Assembly: GCA_963837515.1 (NCBI GenBank)
Contig: CAWINT010000002.1
Location: 1,240,001-1,304,000, forward strand
Source of the DNA: RYN-230 sp963837515
Lineage (GTDB): Bacteria; Actinomycetota; Actinomycetes; Streptosporangiales; Streptosporangiaceae
Reading direction: 5' to 3'
Length of the DNA stretch: 64,000 nt
The notes under the pieces are model-generated. The model saw only the letters and a list, made by a program, of their open reading frames with translations. It made no database searches and was not told the origin of the DNA. Shown one piece after another: positions 1 through 7,182 of the stretch. Each line of letters begins with the position of its first letter. Within the stretch, counting starts at the first letter, position 1. A program made the translations under genes and the position numbers.

Positions 1-660
1 GGGTCGAGGTAGGGGGCGACTGAGCGCAGGACGCTGCGCGAGATCCGGCACTCCCGGCCCTCCCTGCGTCCCTTTATGCACGCCGCCGACAGGCACGCCT
101 TCGGGAACCGCGTCCCGCCCGCCGAGGCGTGGGCGGGCAGCTCGGCGTCCAGAACGCTGGCCCACTCCGCCAGCCGCAGGCCCGTGCCGTACAGGCCATC
201 GACGAACGCGGCGTCCCGGTCCTCGTTCGCCCCGCGCCAGCCCGGTCGGCGCAGTCCGTCGAACCCGTAGCCGCGGAGGCCAACGTCGCGCCACTGCTCG
301 AACGCCGGCCGCAGCATCCACTTCACCTGCCGCCGCCGGGCCCGGCGGGCCGCAGCGGGTCGCGCCCGCCGCGGCCAAGGGAGAGGAAGTAATCGTCCCG
401 GTGGCCGGGCCGCCGCCCCGCGCTCGTCACGGCGGGCACCGGGTTAGCACGCTGAACCGGGCCGCCGCCCACGTGTAGAACGTCTTCAGCGCGGCCCGGT
501 CGGTATCGAAGCTGGTCGGCGCGATCCGCCCGTCATTAGACGGGTCGGTCAGCCGCCAGTGCTTGAACGCCTCCACGTCCCGCACCGTGGCGTGGTCCCA
601 CGTCCGTCCGAGCGCGTGCAGGAAGTTCAGCCACGTAGAGGGCATCACCGTGGCGGGCAC
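1..660 (-). pseudogene. Tyrosine recombinase/integrase, frameshifted and cut by the window edge
   Basis: Reading the minus strand from 660, the first ~65 residues resemble the SAM-like core-binding domain of phage-type integrases (WLNFLHALGRTWDHATV, then TDRAALKTFYTWAA). That frame stops at 427. Similarity continues in a second frame from about 470 to 365 (GHRDDYFLSLGR) and in a third from about 360 to 1 (MLRPAFEQWRDVG, then TGLRLAEWASVLDAELP). The last piece contains the first catalytic arginine region of the family. Two frame changes therefore split one gene, and its C-terminal half with the nucleophilic tyrosine lies beyond base 1. It is most likely a dead integrase from an older insertion; indel errors are the alternative. 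Confidence 0.7.
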
Positions 661-787
661 GGGACCGTGCTAGCCGTACCTCAGGATTCGGGTGCCCACA
701 CGGTGGCTCGCCTGCCCGGTGCGCGGCAAGCATTGAGATACAGGTGACCGGAGTGGCCGGGCACCGCAACTCACAGGAGGCATTCCG

Positions 788-1028
788 ATGCACGCACCGG
801 CTAACAGCATCCCTGCCACGCGATCAGCCCCGGTGAGGTTCCTGGTCAGGTCATGGGAGTACCGTCGTCCCCGGCTGTGGGTGGGTGTGCGTATTGCCTG
901 CGGCATCTTCAACGTCGTCCTTGGTGTTGCCCTGATCGCTTTCGCCGGCCAGCTGGGGCCGCTGACGTGGCTGGCGGTGCTGCCGCTGGCGGGGGCGGCG
1001 CTGATCTTCTGGACCGCCTACCGTTGCA
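788..1028 (+). repeat. Direct repeat, copy 1 of sensor-kinase N-terminal segment
   Basis: About 240 bases here recur at 1331-1571, an offset of 543 bases. From about 838 to 1018 I see no difference from 1381-1561. The first 50 bases and the last 10 differ at several positions. The pattern is a partial tandem duplication followed by some drift at its edges. Confidence 0.9.
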
Positions 1029-1057
1029 GGCAGTGCAGAGCTAGCTGGCGCATCTAG
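788..1057 (+). pseudogene. Truncated duplicate of the sensor kinase membrane domain
   Basis: This 89-codon frame begins MHAPANSIPATRS and reproduces the two membrane segments of the kinase at 1331 (RIACGIFNVVLGVALIAF and LAVLPLAGAALIFW). It then loses similarity at TAYRCRQCRASWRI and stops, so no dimerisation/phosphoacceptor or ATPase domain follows. A good ribosome-binding site (acaggagg) precedes ATG 788, so a two-helix membrane peptide could still be made. It is best read as the leftover front end of a duplicated kinase gene. Whether it has a role, for instance pairing with the kinase in the membrane, cannot be told. Confidence 0.7.
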
Positions 1058-1288
1058 GAGCGTGATGAGCCTCGTTGGCTGGGCAGAGGCTTCGCTGGCA
1101 GCTGGTCGCGGACGGTGCCAGCAGATGAGGTCCGGTTTTGCGTCGGCCTGGAGTGCTCGCCGCGCGCGAGTTCTTGGCGGATCCTTGGGTCAGAAGCGGA
1201 GTGTTTCGTGAACAACGGCGACAGTCCCACTCGGGTGACTGGCCAGCGGTCCGTCTCGCCCGCCCGGGGGCGGGACGGCACAGTTGCA

Positions 1289-1316
1289 CCTCCTGCCGGT
1301 CCCTCCGGGCAGGAGG
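1289..1316 (+). promoter_or_regulatory. Leader hairpin just upstream of the sensor-kinase start
   Basis: CCTCCTGCC at 1289-1297 pairs perfectly with GGCAGGAGG at 1308-1316 around a 10-base loop. The right arm contains one of two candidate ribosome-binding sites for ATG 1331. A second one (GGGAGG, 1318-1323) stays outside the stem, seven bases before the start. The layout could dampen translation. It could also simply be a weak terminator for the truncated copy upstream. Confidence 0.4.
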
Positions 1317-1330
1317 CGGGAGGTAACGCG

Positions 1331-1571
1331 ATGCACGCACCGGCTGACAGCATCCCTGCCTCGCGATCAGTCTTGATGAGGTTCCTGGTCAGGTCATGGG
1401 AGTACCGTCGTCCCCGGCTGTGGGTGGGTGTGCGTATTGCCTGCGGCATCTTCAACGTCGTCCTTGGTGTTGCCCTGATCGCTTTCGCCGGCCAGCTGGG
1501 GCCGCTGACGTGGCTGGCGGTGCTGCCGCTGGCGGGGGCGGCGCTGATCTTCTGGACCGTCTACCGCCTGC
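1331..1571 (+). repeat. Direct repeat, copy 2 (inside the kinase gene)
   Basis: This is the second copy of the segment at 788-1028 and encodes the first ~80 residues of the kinase. It continues into full kinase sequence, so it is the parental or functional copy. Confidence 0.9.
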
Positions 1572-2241
1572 AGCAAGACAGCGTCCACCGGGTGCGGGAG
1601 CTGGAGCAGTCCCGGGCCCACTTGGTGGACGACTCGGCCGCGAGACTGCGCCAGATCGAGCGGGACCTGCATGACGGCGCGCAGGCGCAGATGGTCGCCG
1701 TCACCATGAAGCTCGGGCTGGCCAGGAAGAAGCTCGGCGGCATGACCGACGGGACCGGCCAGGCCGACCTCGACCGGGTCCTGGAGCTGGTCACCGCCGC
1801 GCACCGCAGCGCCAGGGAGGCCATTGCTGAGCTGCGTGATCTTTGCCATGGCATCCACCCCCAGTGCTCGACCAGGGCCTGGGCGTCGCGCTCACCACCC
1901 TCGCCGCGCGCACCGATCTGCCCGTCGAGCTGGTCCTCGATATGCCCGGGTGCCCATCGGCAGCGATCGAGACCATTGCTTACTTCTGCGCCGCCGAGCT
2001 GCTCACCAACGTCACCAAGCACAGCGGCGCCCGGCGTGCCACGCTGGAGGCAGTCCACGTGCCCGGTCTGCAGCTGCGGGTGCGGGTCAGCGACGACGGC
2101 TGCGGCGGCGCCCGGGTCGAGGCCGGCGGCGGGCTGGCCGGGCTCGCCGAGCGGATCAAGGCGGTAGACGGCAGGCTGCAGCTCACCAGCCCGCCCGGCG
2201 GCCCCACCGTGGTCACTGTTGAGTTGCCGTCCCACGCGTGA
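1331..2241 (+). pseudogene. Two-component sensor histidine kinase (NarL/LiaS type), one frameshift
   Basis: The product would be a ~300-residue membrane sensor kinase of the HisKA_3 type that phosphorylates the response regulator encoded 16 bases downstream. It has two membrane helices at about residues 30-54 and 58-78, a phosphoacceptor helix with RDLHDGAQAQ (His114), and an ATPase domain with an N-box (AAELLTNVTKHSGA), DDGCGG and GGGLAGLAERI. The reading frame breaks near 1858: the first frame continues only as far as GIHPQCSTR, and the ATPase domain resumes one frame over as PPVLDQGLGVAL. A single missing C in the ccccc run at about 1857-1862 explains the break. ATG 1331 has a GGGAGG site seven bases upstream. 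The gene is either a recent pseudogene or carries a homopolymer error. Confidence 0.8.
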
Positions 2242-2257
2242 CCGAACCGGAGCCCCG

Positions 2258-2914
2258 ATGAGGATTGTGATCGCCGAAGACTCGGCCATAGTGCGGGCCG
2301 GCCTGGCCGAAATTCTGGCCGACAGCGGCCACCAGGTCGCCGCCGCCGTAGGCAACGCCGGCGACCTGCTAGCCGCAGTGGCCGAGCACCGCCCGGACGC
2401 CGCGGTGGTGGACGTGCGGATGCCGCCTGGCTACACCGACGAAGGCCTCCGCGCCGCGATTGCCATACGCCGCGACTACCCCAAGGTCGGCGTTCTGGTG
2501 TTCTCCCAGTACATCGAGACCCGGTACGCCGCCGACCTGCTCGGTGCGGGGTGCGGTGGCGGTGCTGCGGGGGTCGGGTACCTGCTCAAGGACCGGGTCG
2601 GCGACGTCGAGGAATTCGTTGAGGCGCTGAGCCGGGTGGCGGCTGGCGGTACCGCCCTCGACCCGGAGGTCATCACGCAACTGCTGCGCGCCAGCCGCCG
2701 CAACATCGGGCTCAGTTCCCTCACGGCCAGAGAGCGCGACGTGCTGGCTCTGATGGCCGAAGGCCGGTCCAACAGCGCGATCGCCGGGACCCTCGTGATC
2801 TCGGAGCGGGCTGTCGAGAAGCACATCGCGAACATTTTCAGCAAGCTCGGCCTGCCACCATCGGACGCCGACCACCGCCGGGTGCTCGCCGTCCTGCGCT
2901 ACCTGCAGCCCTAA
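2258..2914 (+). CDS. NarL/LuxR-family response regulator
   Basis: The 218-residue protein has an N-terminal receiver domain: acidic pocket in VIAEDSAIVRAG, phosphoacceptor Asp in AVVDVRMPPGYTDEG, and the Lys of GYLLKDRVGDVEEF. A C-terminal LuxR helix-turn-helix follows (LTARERDVLALMAEGRSNSAIAG to VEKHIANIFSKLGL). The receiver has a slightly extended GAGCGGGAAGVGYLLKD stretch. ATG 2258 is chosen because the receiver domain begins there; an upstream GTG at 2219 would overlap the kinase end. It follows the kinase by 16 bases and is the cytoplasmic partner of that kinase, probably acting on nearby or global promoters. It is intact although its kinase is frameshifted. Confidence 0.9.
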   Translation: MRIVIAEDSAIVRAGLAEILADSGHQVAAAVGNAGDLLAAVAEHRPDAAVVDVRMPPGYTDEGLRAAIAIRRDYPKVGVLVFSQYIETRYAADLLGAGCGGGAAGVGYLLKDRVGDVEEFVEALSRVAAGGTALDPEVITQLLRASRRNIGLSSLTARERDVLALMAEGRSNSAIAGTLVISERAVEKHIANIFSKLGLPPSDADHRRVLAVLRYLQP

Positions 2915-2921
2915 CCGGCGA

Positions 2922-2945
2922 GCCGCCGCCCACAGCGGGGGCGGC
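2922..2945 (+). terminator. Possible terminator after the response regulator
   Basis: A GC-rich hairpin (gccgcc...ggcggc, with a bulged G next to a ccc/ggg pair) begins eight bases after the stop. No T-run follows, as is common in actinobacteria. Confidence 0.4.
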
Positions 2946-3313
2946 ATCCCGTCCGGACCTCCCGTTCGCGCGCAGCTTGAAAGCCACCCCAAGTGATCAG
3001 ACCCACCCGCAGCGGCGACGCTTGGACTCATCACGTCACGTGACGAGAACGATCATCTCCGGCAATCTGGCCTGGATCGACCGGAGGGCTAGCCGCTGCG
3101 TACCGATCGGGAGGTCACCCGGCCGGACTCATGCGCGCTGACAGGCAAACCGGGCTGCCTATTCCGCCTGAGCATGCGCTGATAGCAGCATCTGCGCGCA
3201 TGGAGGACAGGATCGGTCGCTTGACTCGCGGTCAATGTGCGCCACACCACGTCATGGAGACCAACGTGGTCCCCGAAACCAAGGCAAGATCGTCGATCAA
3301 GCCTCTGACCTGC
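2946..3313. other. Intergenic stretch left of the mobile element
   Basis: I find no convincing gene in either strand. A 12-base palindrome, CGTCACGTGACG, lies at 3034-3045 and could be a protein-binding site. The stretch ends at the left attachment site. Confidence 0.4.
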
Positions 3314-3356
3314 GTCGGGACGGCCGGATTTGAACCGGCGACCCCTTGACCCCCAG
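3314..3356 (-). repeat. attL: Left attachment site (displaced tRNA-Pro 3' end)
   Basis: These 43 bases are identical to 11184-11226. They comprise the T-arm, the 3' side of the anticodon arm and the acceptor strand of tRNA-Pro, without the 5' half. The base beyond the repeat is C at 3313 rather than G, so this remnant does not encode the full CCA end, whereas the intact tRNA copy does. Confidence 0.9.
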
Positions 3357-3461
3357 GCACGAATCGGGTGTCTGGGCCGGTCTGAGGGAGTCGGGCGGGG
3401 AGCCTCCTCCTGCAGATTCGCCCCGAGGGGTCGCGGCGAGTCCGGGGGAGTCAGCGGGCAT

Positions 3462-3569
3462 TGGCTCCCGTGATTGGCTCCCCGGATTCCTTGACGGACC
3501 GTCATATGTGCCGGATATGCCGGGTTTCCGGCCCGCCATTGGCTCCCGTACGGCTCGTCTGTGGCTCCC
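3462..3569 (+). promoter_or_regulatory. Four TGGCTCCC repeats inside the left end: candidate integrase arm sites
   Basis: TGGCTCCC occurs in the same orientation at 3462-3469, 3475-3482, 3540-3547 and 3562-3569, all within 215 bases of attL. The same word occurs twice beside the right end (11105-11112 and 11117-11124). Clustered short direct repeats flanking both attachment cores are what arm-binding tyrosine integrases use. The element's integrase has an extra N-terminal domain suited to this. Binding itself is inferred. Confidence 0.55.
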
Positions 3570-3591
3570 CTGGGGCGGGAGAGGGCTCCTC

Positions 3592-3978
3592 ATGCCGATC
3601 AGGATCGGCGAAGGCATCATGCACCTGGAGATCGACGGCCGGATCGTCGCGACCGCCACCGAGCGGGCCGGTGGCTGGTGGGAGGTCAGCTACTGGCCGC
3701 GGTTCTTCGACCGCAACCAGGCCATCACCGCGCTAACGGTCACCGAGCTGCTGGAAACCGGGCGCGACAGCAACGACCCGGTCGTAGTCGCCCTCCGTCA
3801 GGAGCTGCTCAACCGGCCCGCTGGTCAGGCCCACCATCACGTCTCGCCGTGGCCAGGGGCCCAGGCGGTAGCGGCCCTGATCGGCCGGGCCGCAGTCGCC
3901 GGCTGGACGGACTTCGGGCCGGTGAGCTTCCCAGTAACGTCTTGCGTCAGCAGCGTGTCGCGTTTCTGGGAGGGCCTG
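3592..3978 (+). CDS. Hypothetical open frame leading into the HigA-like gene
   Basis: From ATG 3592 (site gggagag about eight bases upstream) the frame encodes MPIRIGEGIMHLEIDGRIV and continues with a Trp-rich stretch (RAGGWWEVSYWPRFFDRNQ). The sequence is hydrophilic and not recognised. No stop separates it from the HigA-like domain at 3979, so one 230-residue fusion is formally possible. The last ~50 residues before 3979 look non-conserved. The more likely reading is a small protein of about 75 residues whose stop has been lost. It does not resemble a HigB/RelE toxin, which would be the expected neighbour. Confidence 0.35.
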
Positions 3979-4284
3979 ATGGTGACCGGTCTGATCATGC
4001 CACCGGTGCATCCCGGCGAAATCCTGCTGGCTGAGTTCCTGGAACCGCTCGGGGTGAGCCAGCACCAGCTGGCCAGGGCGGTGGACGTGCCTGCCGGGCG
4101 AATCAACGAGATCGTCCATGGGCGGCGCCGCGTTACGGCCGACATGGCCTTGCGGCTGGCCCGCTGCTTCGGTACCTCGGAGTGGTTCTGGATGAACCTG
4201 CAGGTCCACTATGACCTGCAGGCCGGTAAAGACCGCTTGGGTGCCGCGCTCGACCGGATACAGCCCCTCAACGCCAGCAACTGA
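3979..4284 (+). CDS. higA: HigA-family antitoxin (XRE helix-turn-helix)
   Basis: The 101-residue frame carries the HigA signature: PPVHPGEILLAEFLEPLGVS, then a helix-turn-helix (QHQLARAVDVPAGRINEIVHG) and the RRRVTADMALRLARCFGTS/WFWMNLQ segment. These proteins bind their own promoter and neutralise a HigB mRNA-cleaving toxin. ATG 3979 is chosen for its ggagg site about six bases upstream and because family similarity starts at residue 7. No HigB toxin is visible upstream, where it normally sits, or downstream. It may therefore be an orphan antitoxin or a plain regulator. Confidence 0.75.
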   Translation: MVTGLIMPPVHPGEILLAEFLEPLGVSQHQLARAVDVPAGRINEIVHGRRRVTADMALRLARCFGTSEWFWMNLQVHYDLQAGKDRLGAALDRIQPLNASN

Positions 4285-4351
4285 CGCTGGCCTCTGCTAT
4301 CCGCTCGCCGACCCGGTATGGCGGCCCCACCGGCTCCCCACGGGCTCGTGT

Positions 4352-4759
4352 CTATGGCAGCAGGTTCAGCGCGGTGGTGTGTTTGGGACGGACCACGGTG
4401 AAGTGCCGCCGGTCCAAGGTGGCCACATCCCTCAGCCCGAGTCGCTCGGCGACGGCGACGACGGATGCGTCAACTGCGCCGAGCGGCAGATCGGCATAAG
4501 TGCGTACAAGCTCGGCCATGCGGGCAAGGTCGTCGGCGGTGACAGTGACGTGCTCGAACTCACCCCCGGCAACTGAGGCCAGGAACATCGACTCGATGTC
4601 GGGCCGCTCTTCCAGCAGCCAGCACACCTCGACCAGGACCGTGGTGGGCACCAGTAACGGCCGCCCGGCAGACTCCAGCAGGGCAGCGCAGCGGGCATGG
4701 TGCTTGTCGGAGCGGTCGATGGCCGCGACGAGTGGCCCGGTATCGAGCAGCAGGCTCAT
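4352..4759 (-). CDS. vapC: VapC-type PIN-domain toxin ribonuclease
   Basis: The 135-residue protein starts MSLLLDTGPLVAAID, the PIN-domain opening with the first metal-binding Asp. It continues with the conserved Glu in VPTTVLVEVCWLLEE, Asp in LGAVDASVVAVAERLG and Asp in DVATLDRRHF, completing the acidic cluster that holds Mg2+/Mn2+. VapC toxins cleave RNA and are held inactive by VapB. Its ATG overlaps the stop of the upstream antitoxin gene by four bases (ATGA), the standard antitoxin-first arrangement. In this element the pair probably stabilises maintenance. Confidence 0.88.
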   Translation of the reverse strand: MSLLLDTGPLVAAIDRSDKHHARCAALLESAGRPLLVPTTVLVEVCWLLEERPDIESMFLASVAGGEFEHVTVTADDLARMAELVRTYADLPLGAVDASVVAVAERLGLRDVATLDRRHFTVVRPKHTTALNLLP

Positions 4760-5004
4760 GCGCGGCGCTTCAGCCGCTCGCGAATGATCTCGTCGTGCTG
4801 CTCGGACAGGTCGCCACGGCCGGAATCCCAGATCCCGATGATGGACAGGTGCCGCTCCTGCCGCTGGTTGTCGCCAACCTCTGGGTGCGCGGCCGGGGCA
4901 AAGTCAGGGTCGGAGGCCACGAGGAGGCGCAACCGCTCCGCCTGGCGCGGGCTGAGCCGGTCCACCAGGTGGTGAAGATCGTCATAGTCATGGGCCGCCG
5001 TCAC
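4756..5004 (-). CDS. vapB: VapB-like antitoxin paired with the PIN toxin
   Basis: The frame from GTG 5004 encodes 82 residues: a short helical N-terminus (DYDDLHHLVDRLSPRQAERL), then ERHLSIIGIWDSGRGDLSEQ and DEIIRERL. This resembles small actinobacterial antitoxins encoded directly before PIN toxins, whose C-terminal GRGDL-type tail wraps the toxin. GTG is chosen because sequence upstream in the same frame is low-complexity arginine-rich shadow and similarity begins at TAAHDYDD. Translation is coupled to vapC by the ATGA overlap. Confidence 0.75.
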   Translation of the reverse strand: MTAAHDYDDLHHLVDRLSPRQAERLRLLVASDPDFAPAAHPEVGDNQRQERHLSIIGIWDSGRGDLSEQHDEIIRERLKRRA

Positions 5005-5168
5005 GTACAACAGTCTACGACCGCCCCCACTGGACCTCAGAATGCGACGGGCGCTGAATGTCCGGTTATCACCTGACGGCCAACACGCGTAGACATCGGA
5101 CGGCAGGTGTGACCACGCCGCCCCTTTAGCGTAACCAGGCTGGCCCGGGTTTCGGCTAGATTCGGCGG

Positions 5169-5975
5169 GTGAGCCCCGATGAAGAGCAGCAGCTTCGCAT
5201 CTTGGGCCAGGCGCTGGAGATCGTGCCCGGCTGGGTGACGCTGACAAGTAGCCCACCACCGCAGCTAGTGGCGGGCAGCGATCTCGCCTATGACGATCGC
5301 CGCGCGAATCCCTACCAGGTGAGTCATGCTGTCTGGGCTGCGATGTTTGCCGGGGTGAGCCATCTCGCCGTTCTGCGGGACAGCCTCTTCCACGCAACTG
5401 CCCCCGATCGTGTCGAGGCGAAGATCCACACGCACGGTCAGTTCTCCCTTGTACGAGGAGCGCTGGAAAACGCAAGTCGCGCGATGTGGATGCTGGAATC
5501 TGACGATGCAGACGAGAGGTTGCTACGGCGGCTCCGGCTCGAATGGGCAGAATCGAGCGCGCAGGCGCAGGTCCGTGAACTGATGGGAGTGCCGCCTGGG
5601 AAGAGCAAGGATGATCGGCTCAAGAAACTGACCGATCTGCTTCCGCCAGCAACAACTGACCAGGATCAGATCAATGCGAAGCAGAAGGCGATCAGGAAGA
5701 GGCCCGACTACGGGACCATCGTCGAGGCGGCCGGTTCGCGCTTCTCTTGGGGCAGCGCTATGCAACTGTTTCTCTGGAAAACCTGTTCTGCTCTGGCGCA
5801 TGGCGACTTGCGCGGAACTCTCGGTTATACGGAGAGGGTAGTCCTACCGGGGCCAACGCCGGGGATCGCGATGGCCCGGATCACGGGCAGCGTGTCGCTG
5901 CTCACTTACGGCTCGCTCGTCGCTATCAAGACGATGAAAGTGGCACTGAAGTCCTACGGAAAACGGGCGGCCTAG
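5169..5975 (+). CDS. Hypothetical protein of the mobile element
   Basis: The gene encodes 268 residues from GTG 5169. It is soluble and mostly helical, with a Trp-rich centre (NASRAMWMLESDDADERLLRRLRLEW), a charged linker (GKSKDDRLKKLTDLLPP) and a hydrophobic C-terminus. No signal peptide or clear membrane helix is seen. The bases are visibly less G+C-rich than in the neighbours, which fits a recently acquired cargo gene. It converges on the GntR gene with two bases between stops. The helical SHLAVLRDSLFHATAPDR and CSALAHGDL segments recall HEPN-like proteins, but I do not recognise the family and assign no function. Confidence 0.7.
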   Translation: MSPDEEQQLRILGQALEIVPGWVTLTSSPPPQLVAGSDLAYDDRRANPYQVSHAVWAAMFAGVSHLAVLRDSLFHATAPDRVEAKIHTHGQFSLVRGALENASRAMWMLESDDADERLLRRLRLEWAESSAQAQVRELMGVPPGKSKDDRLKKLTDLLPPATTDQDQINAKQKAIRKRPDYGTIVEAAGSRFSWGSAMQLFLWKTCSALAHGDLRGTLGYTERVVLPGPTPGIAMARITGSVSLLTYGSLVAIKTMKVALKSYGKRAA

Positions 5976-5977
5976 CG

Positions 5978-6232
5978 TTATGAGCGTGGGAGGACCCAGA
6001 CGCCACGGCCTGGCACCGTGCGTGCGAGGCCTTCTGCGCGGATGACGTCTACGGCGCGGGTGACGGCGCCGACGGAGATGCCGTACTCCTGGGACATCGA
6101 CTTGGCCGAGGGCAGCGGGGCGCCGGGCGGGTACTCCCCGGACTCGATCTTGGACCGGATGATGGCGGCCAGCTGGCGGTAGACGGGCTCGCCGCTCATC
6201 GGGTCTATCCCGCTGCTCATGATCACATTCAT
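5978..6232 (-). CDS. GntR-family winged-helix regulator, DNA-binding domain only
   Basis: The 84-residue protein consists of a single winged helix-turn-helix: YRQLAAIIRSKIESGEYPPG, then LPSAKSMSQEYGISVGAVTRAVDVIRAEGL and a short wing (RTVPGRGVWVL). No effector-binding domain follows. Small GntR proteins such as KorSA control excision and transfer genes in actinobacterial integrative elements, and this one probably plays that role. A run of GGTTAACC-like palindromes begins 31 bases upstream of its start and is its likely binding region, which would make it autoregulated. Confidence 0.85.
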   Translation of the reverse strand: MNVIMSSGIDPMSGEPVYRQLAAIIRSKIESGEYPPGAPLPSAKSMSQEYGISVGAVTRAVDVIRAEGLARTVPGRGVWVLPRS

Positions 6233-6262
6233 ACCTGCGCACCTGGTCAGGCATGTTATGAG

Positions 6263-6288
6263 GGTTAACCTGGTTAACCCGGTGAACC
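6263..6288. promoter_or_regulatory. GGTTAACC operator array between gntR and the rightward genes
   Basis: GGTTAACC (6263-6270), GGTTAACC (6272-6279) and GGTGAACC (6281-6288) follow one another at 9-base spacing. A further perfect copy lies at 6413-6420, just after the start of the next reading frame. The GT-TA-AC core fits HutC-type GntR sites. The position, in the divergent promoter region, supports control of both directions by the GntR protein. Confidence 0.55.
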
Positions 6289-6383
6289 TGATCTAAGCTG
6301 GGTCTTGCCCATATGGCAGGCGGGCGCGGCCGGTGATGAGAGCACTGGGCCGCGCCCTGACCACCTAGCTGGAGGTGGCTGGA

Positions 6384-6605
6384 TGGATTCTCGCAGTACG
6401 CCTAAGTCAGGCGGTTAACCACCCGGGAGGCTGCGCGCGGCACGATCAGCCAGTGCTTGCTGGATCTGGGGATCATCGCCAAGCGGCTGGATGATCAGGG
6501 CAGCGCGCCGCTCCCGCAACTGGCCCGCCAGCTAGATGTGCTGGCTGATGAAGTCAGGCAAGCGGGGGAGTGGCTGGGGCGGGCGGCAGGTGGTGATCAA
6601 GCGTG
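6384..6605 (+). pseudogene. Small hypothetical gene, probably frameshifted
   Basis: ATG 6384 has a good ggaggt site but its frame ends after 11 codons (MDSRSTPKSGG). One frame over, an open stretch continues as LTTREAARGTISQCLLDLGII and then helical residues to a TGA at 6603-6605 that overlaps the next GTG start (GTGA). A one-base change near 6412 would join the pieces into a ~73-residue protein. The helical, Leu/Ala-rich composition gives no function. A TTG start inside the second part is the alternative. Confidence 0.4.
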
Positions 6606-6824
6606 AGCGCCTACGAGGGAGACGCAGCGGCGATCGGGAAACTGATCTGGAACTGGGGCGAGGGGTACATCATCAGCTACGCCAACGGCCTATATCACGC
6701 CGAGCGCCGGGACAACGGAGCCCAGGTCCACGCGCCCGACCTGGAGCAACTCGGCCGCGAGATCCAGGCGGACTACGCCGCACGGCCGGTGCCGCGGGAG
6801 CTTCGAGTCTGGCCGATGCCCTAG
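6603..6824 (+). CDS. Small hypothetical protein
   Basis: From GTG 6603 the frame encodes 73 residues (MSAYEGDAAAIGKLIWNWGE, then YIISYANGLYHAERRDNGAQ), acidic and aromatic-rich, without membrane segments. Its start overlaps the end of the preceding small frame by GTGA, so the two are probably co-translated. A strong terminator hairpin follows 23 bases after the stop. Position between the GntR operators and the terminator makes it a likely member of the GntR-controlled transcript. The family is not recognised. Confidence 0.6.
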   Translation: MSAYEGDAAAIGKLIWNWGEGYIISYANGLYHAERRDNGAQVHAPDLEQLGREIQADYAARPVPRELRVWPMP

Positions 6825-6847
6825 CAGCGGGCATTGGTGCTGTGACC

Positions 6848-6885
6848 CGCGGCCCCGGCCAGGCCGTCCCCTGGCCGGGGCCGCG
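6848..6885 (+). terminator. Strong hairpin terminator
   Basis: A perfect 16-bp stem (6848-6863 with 6870-6885) closes on a six-base loop, 23 bases after the stop of the preceding small gene. It ends the transcript that starts at the GntR operator region. Confidence 0.75.
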
Positions 6886-6989
6886 CCATGCCCGACCCCG
6901 GAAGGACAGGGACCTTGGCCGTCGTCGGCCTGACGGGCCTGATGGTGAGATCGGCAGGCCGTTTCGCTGATGATCAGATTTGACCGAAG

Positions 6990-7182
6990 CGGTCTTGAAG
7001 CCGTTCCTCGGTCCGGGCGCTGCGTCAGAGGTATGGCCCTGGGCGGCACCGAACCAGGCAGGCGGCCAGGCCCGGTTCTTCCCGGCGCGGAGGCGAGGCC
7101 ACAGAGCGCCGAGGGCAGCTGGGGCCTCTTCCTTGGGCAGTTCCTGGATCAGGGGGCGCAGTTCCTCGCGCTCGGCGCTCAT
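6990..7182 (-). pseudogene. Remnant of a VapB-like antitoxin
   Basis: From ATG 7182 the minus strand reads MSAEREELRPLIQELPKEEA, then RAWPPAWFGAAQGHTSDAA. This matches the layout of small actinobacterial antitoxins (helical N-terminus, PPAWFG, SD-A-A). The usual tail, which ends in a GFGR-like motif, is not kept; the frame drifts into unrelated sequence and runs on to 6673. No PIN toxin follows. It is probably a decayed half of a second toxin-antitoxin pair. Confidence 0.5.

Noticed and set aside
3034..3045. CGTCACGTGACG palindrome as the response-regulator operator.
   Set aside because: It lies downstream of the regulator, not at a promoter, and no second copy was seen.
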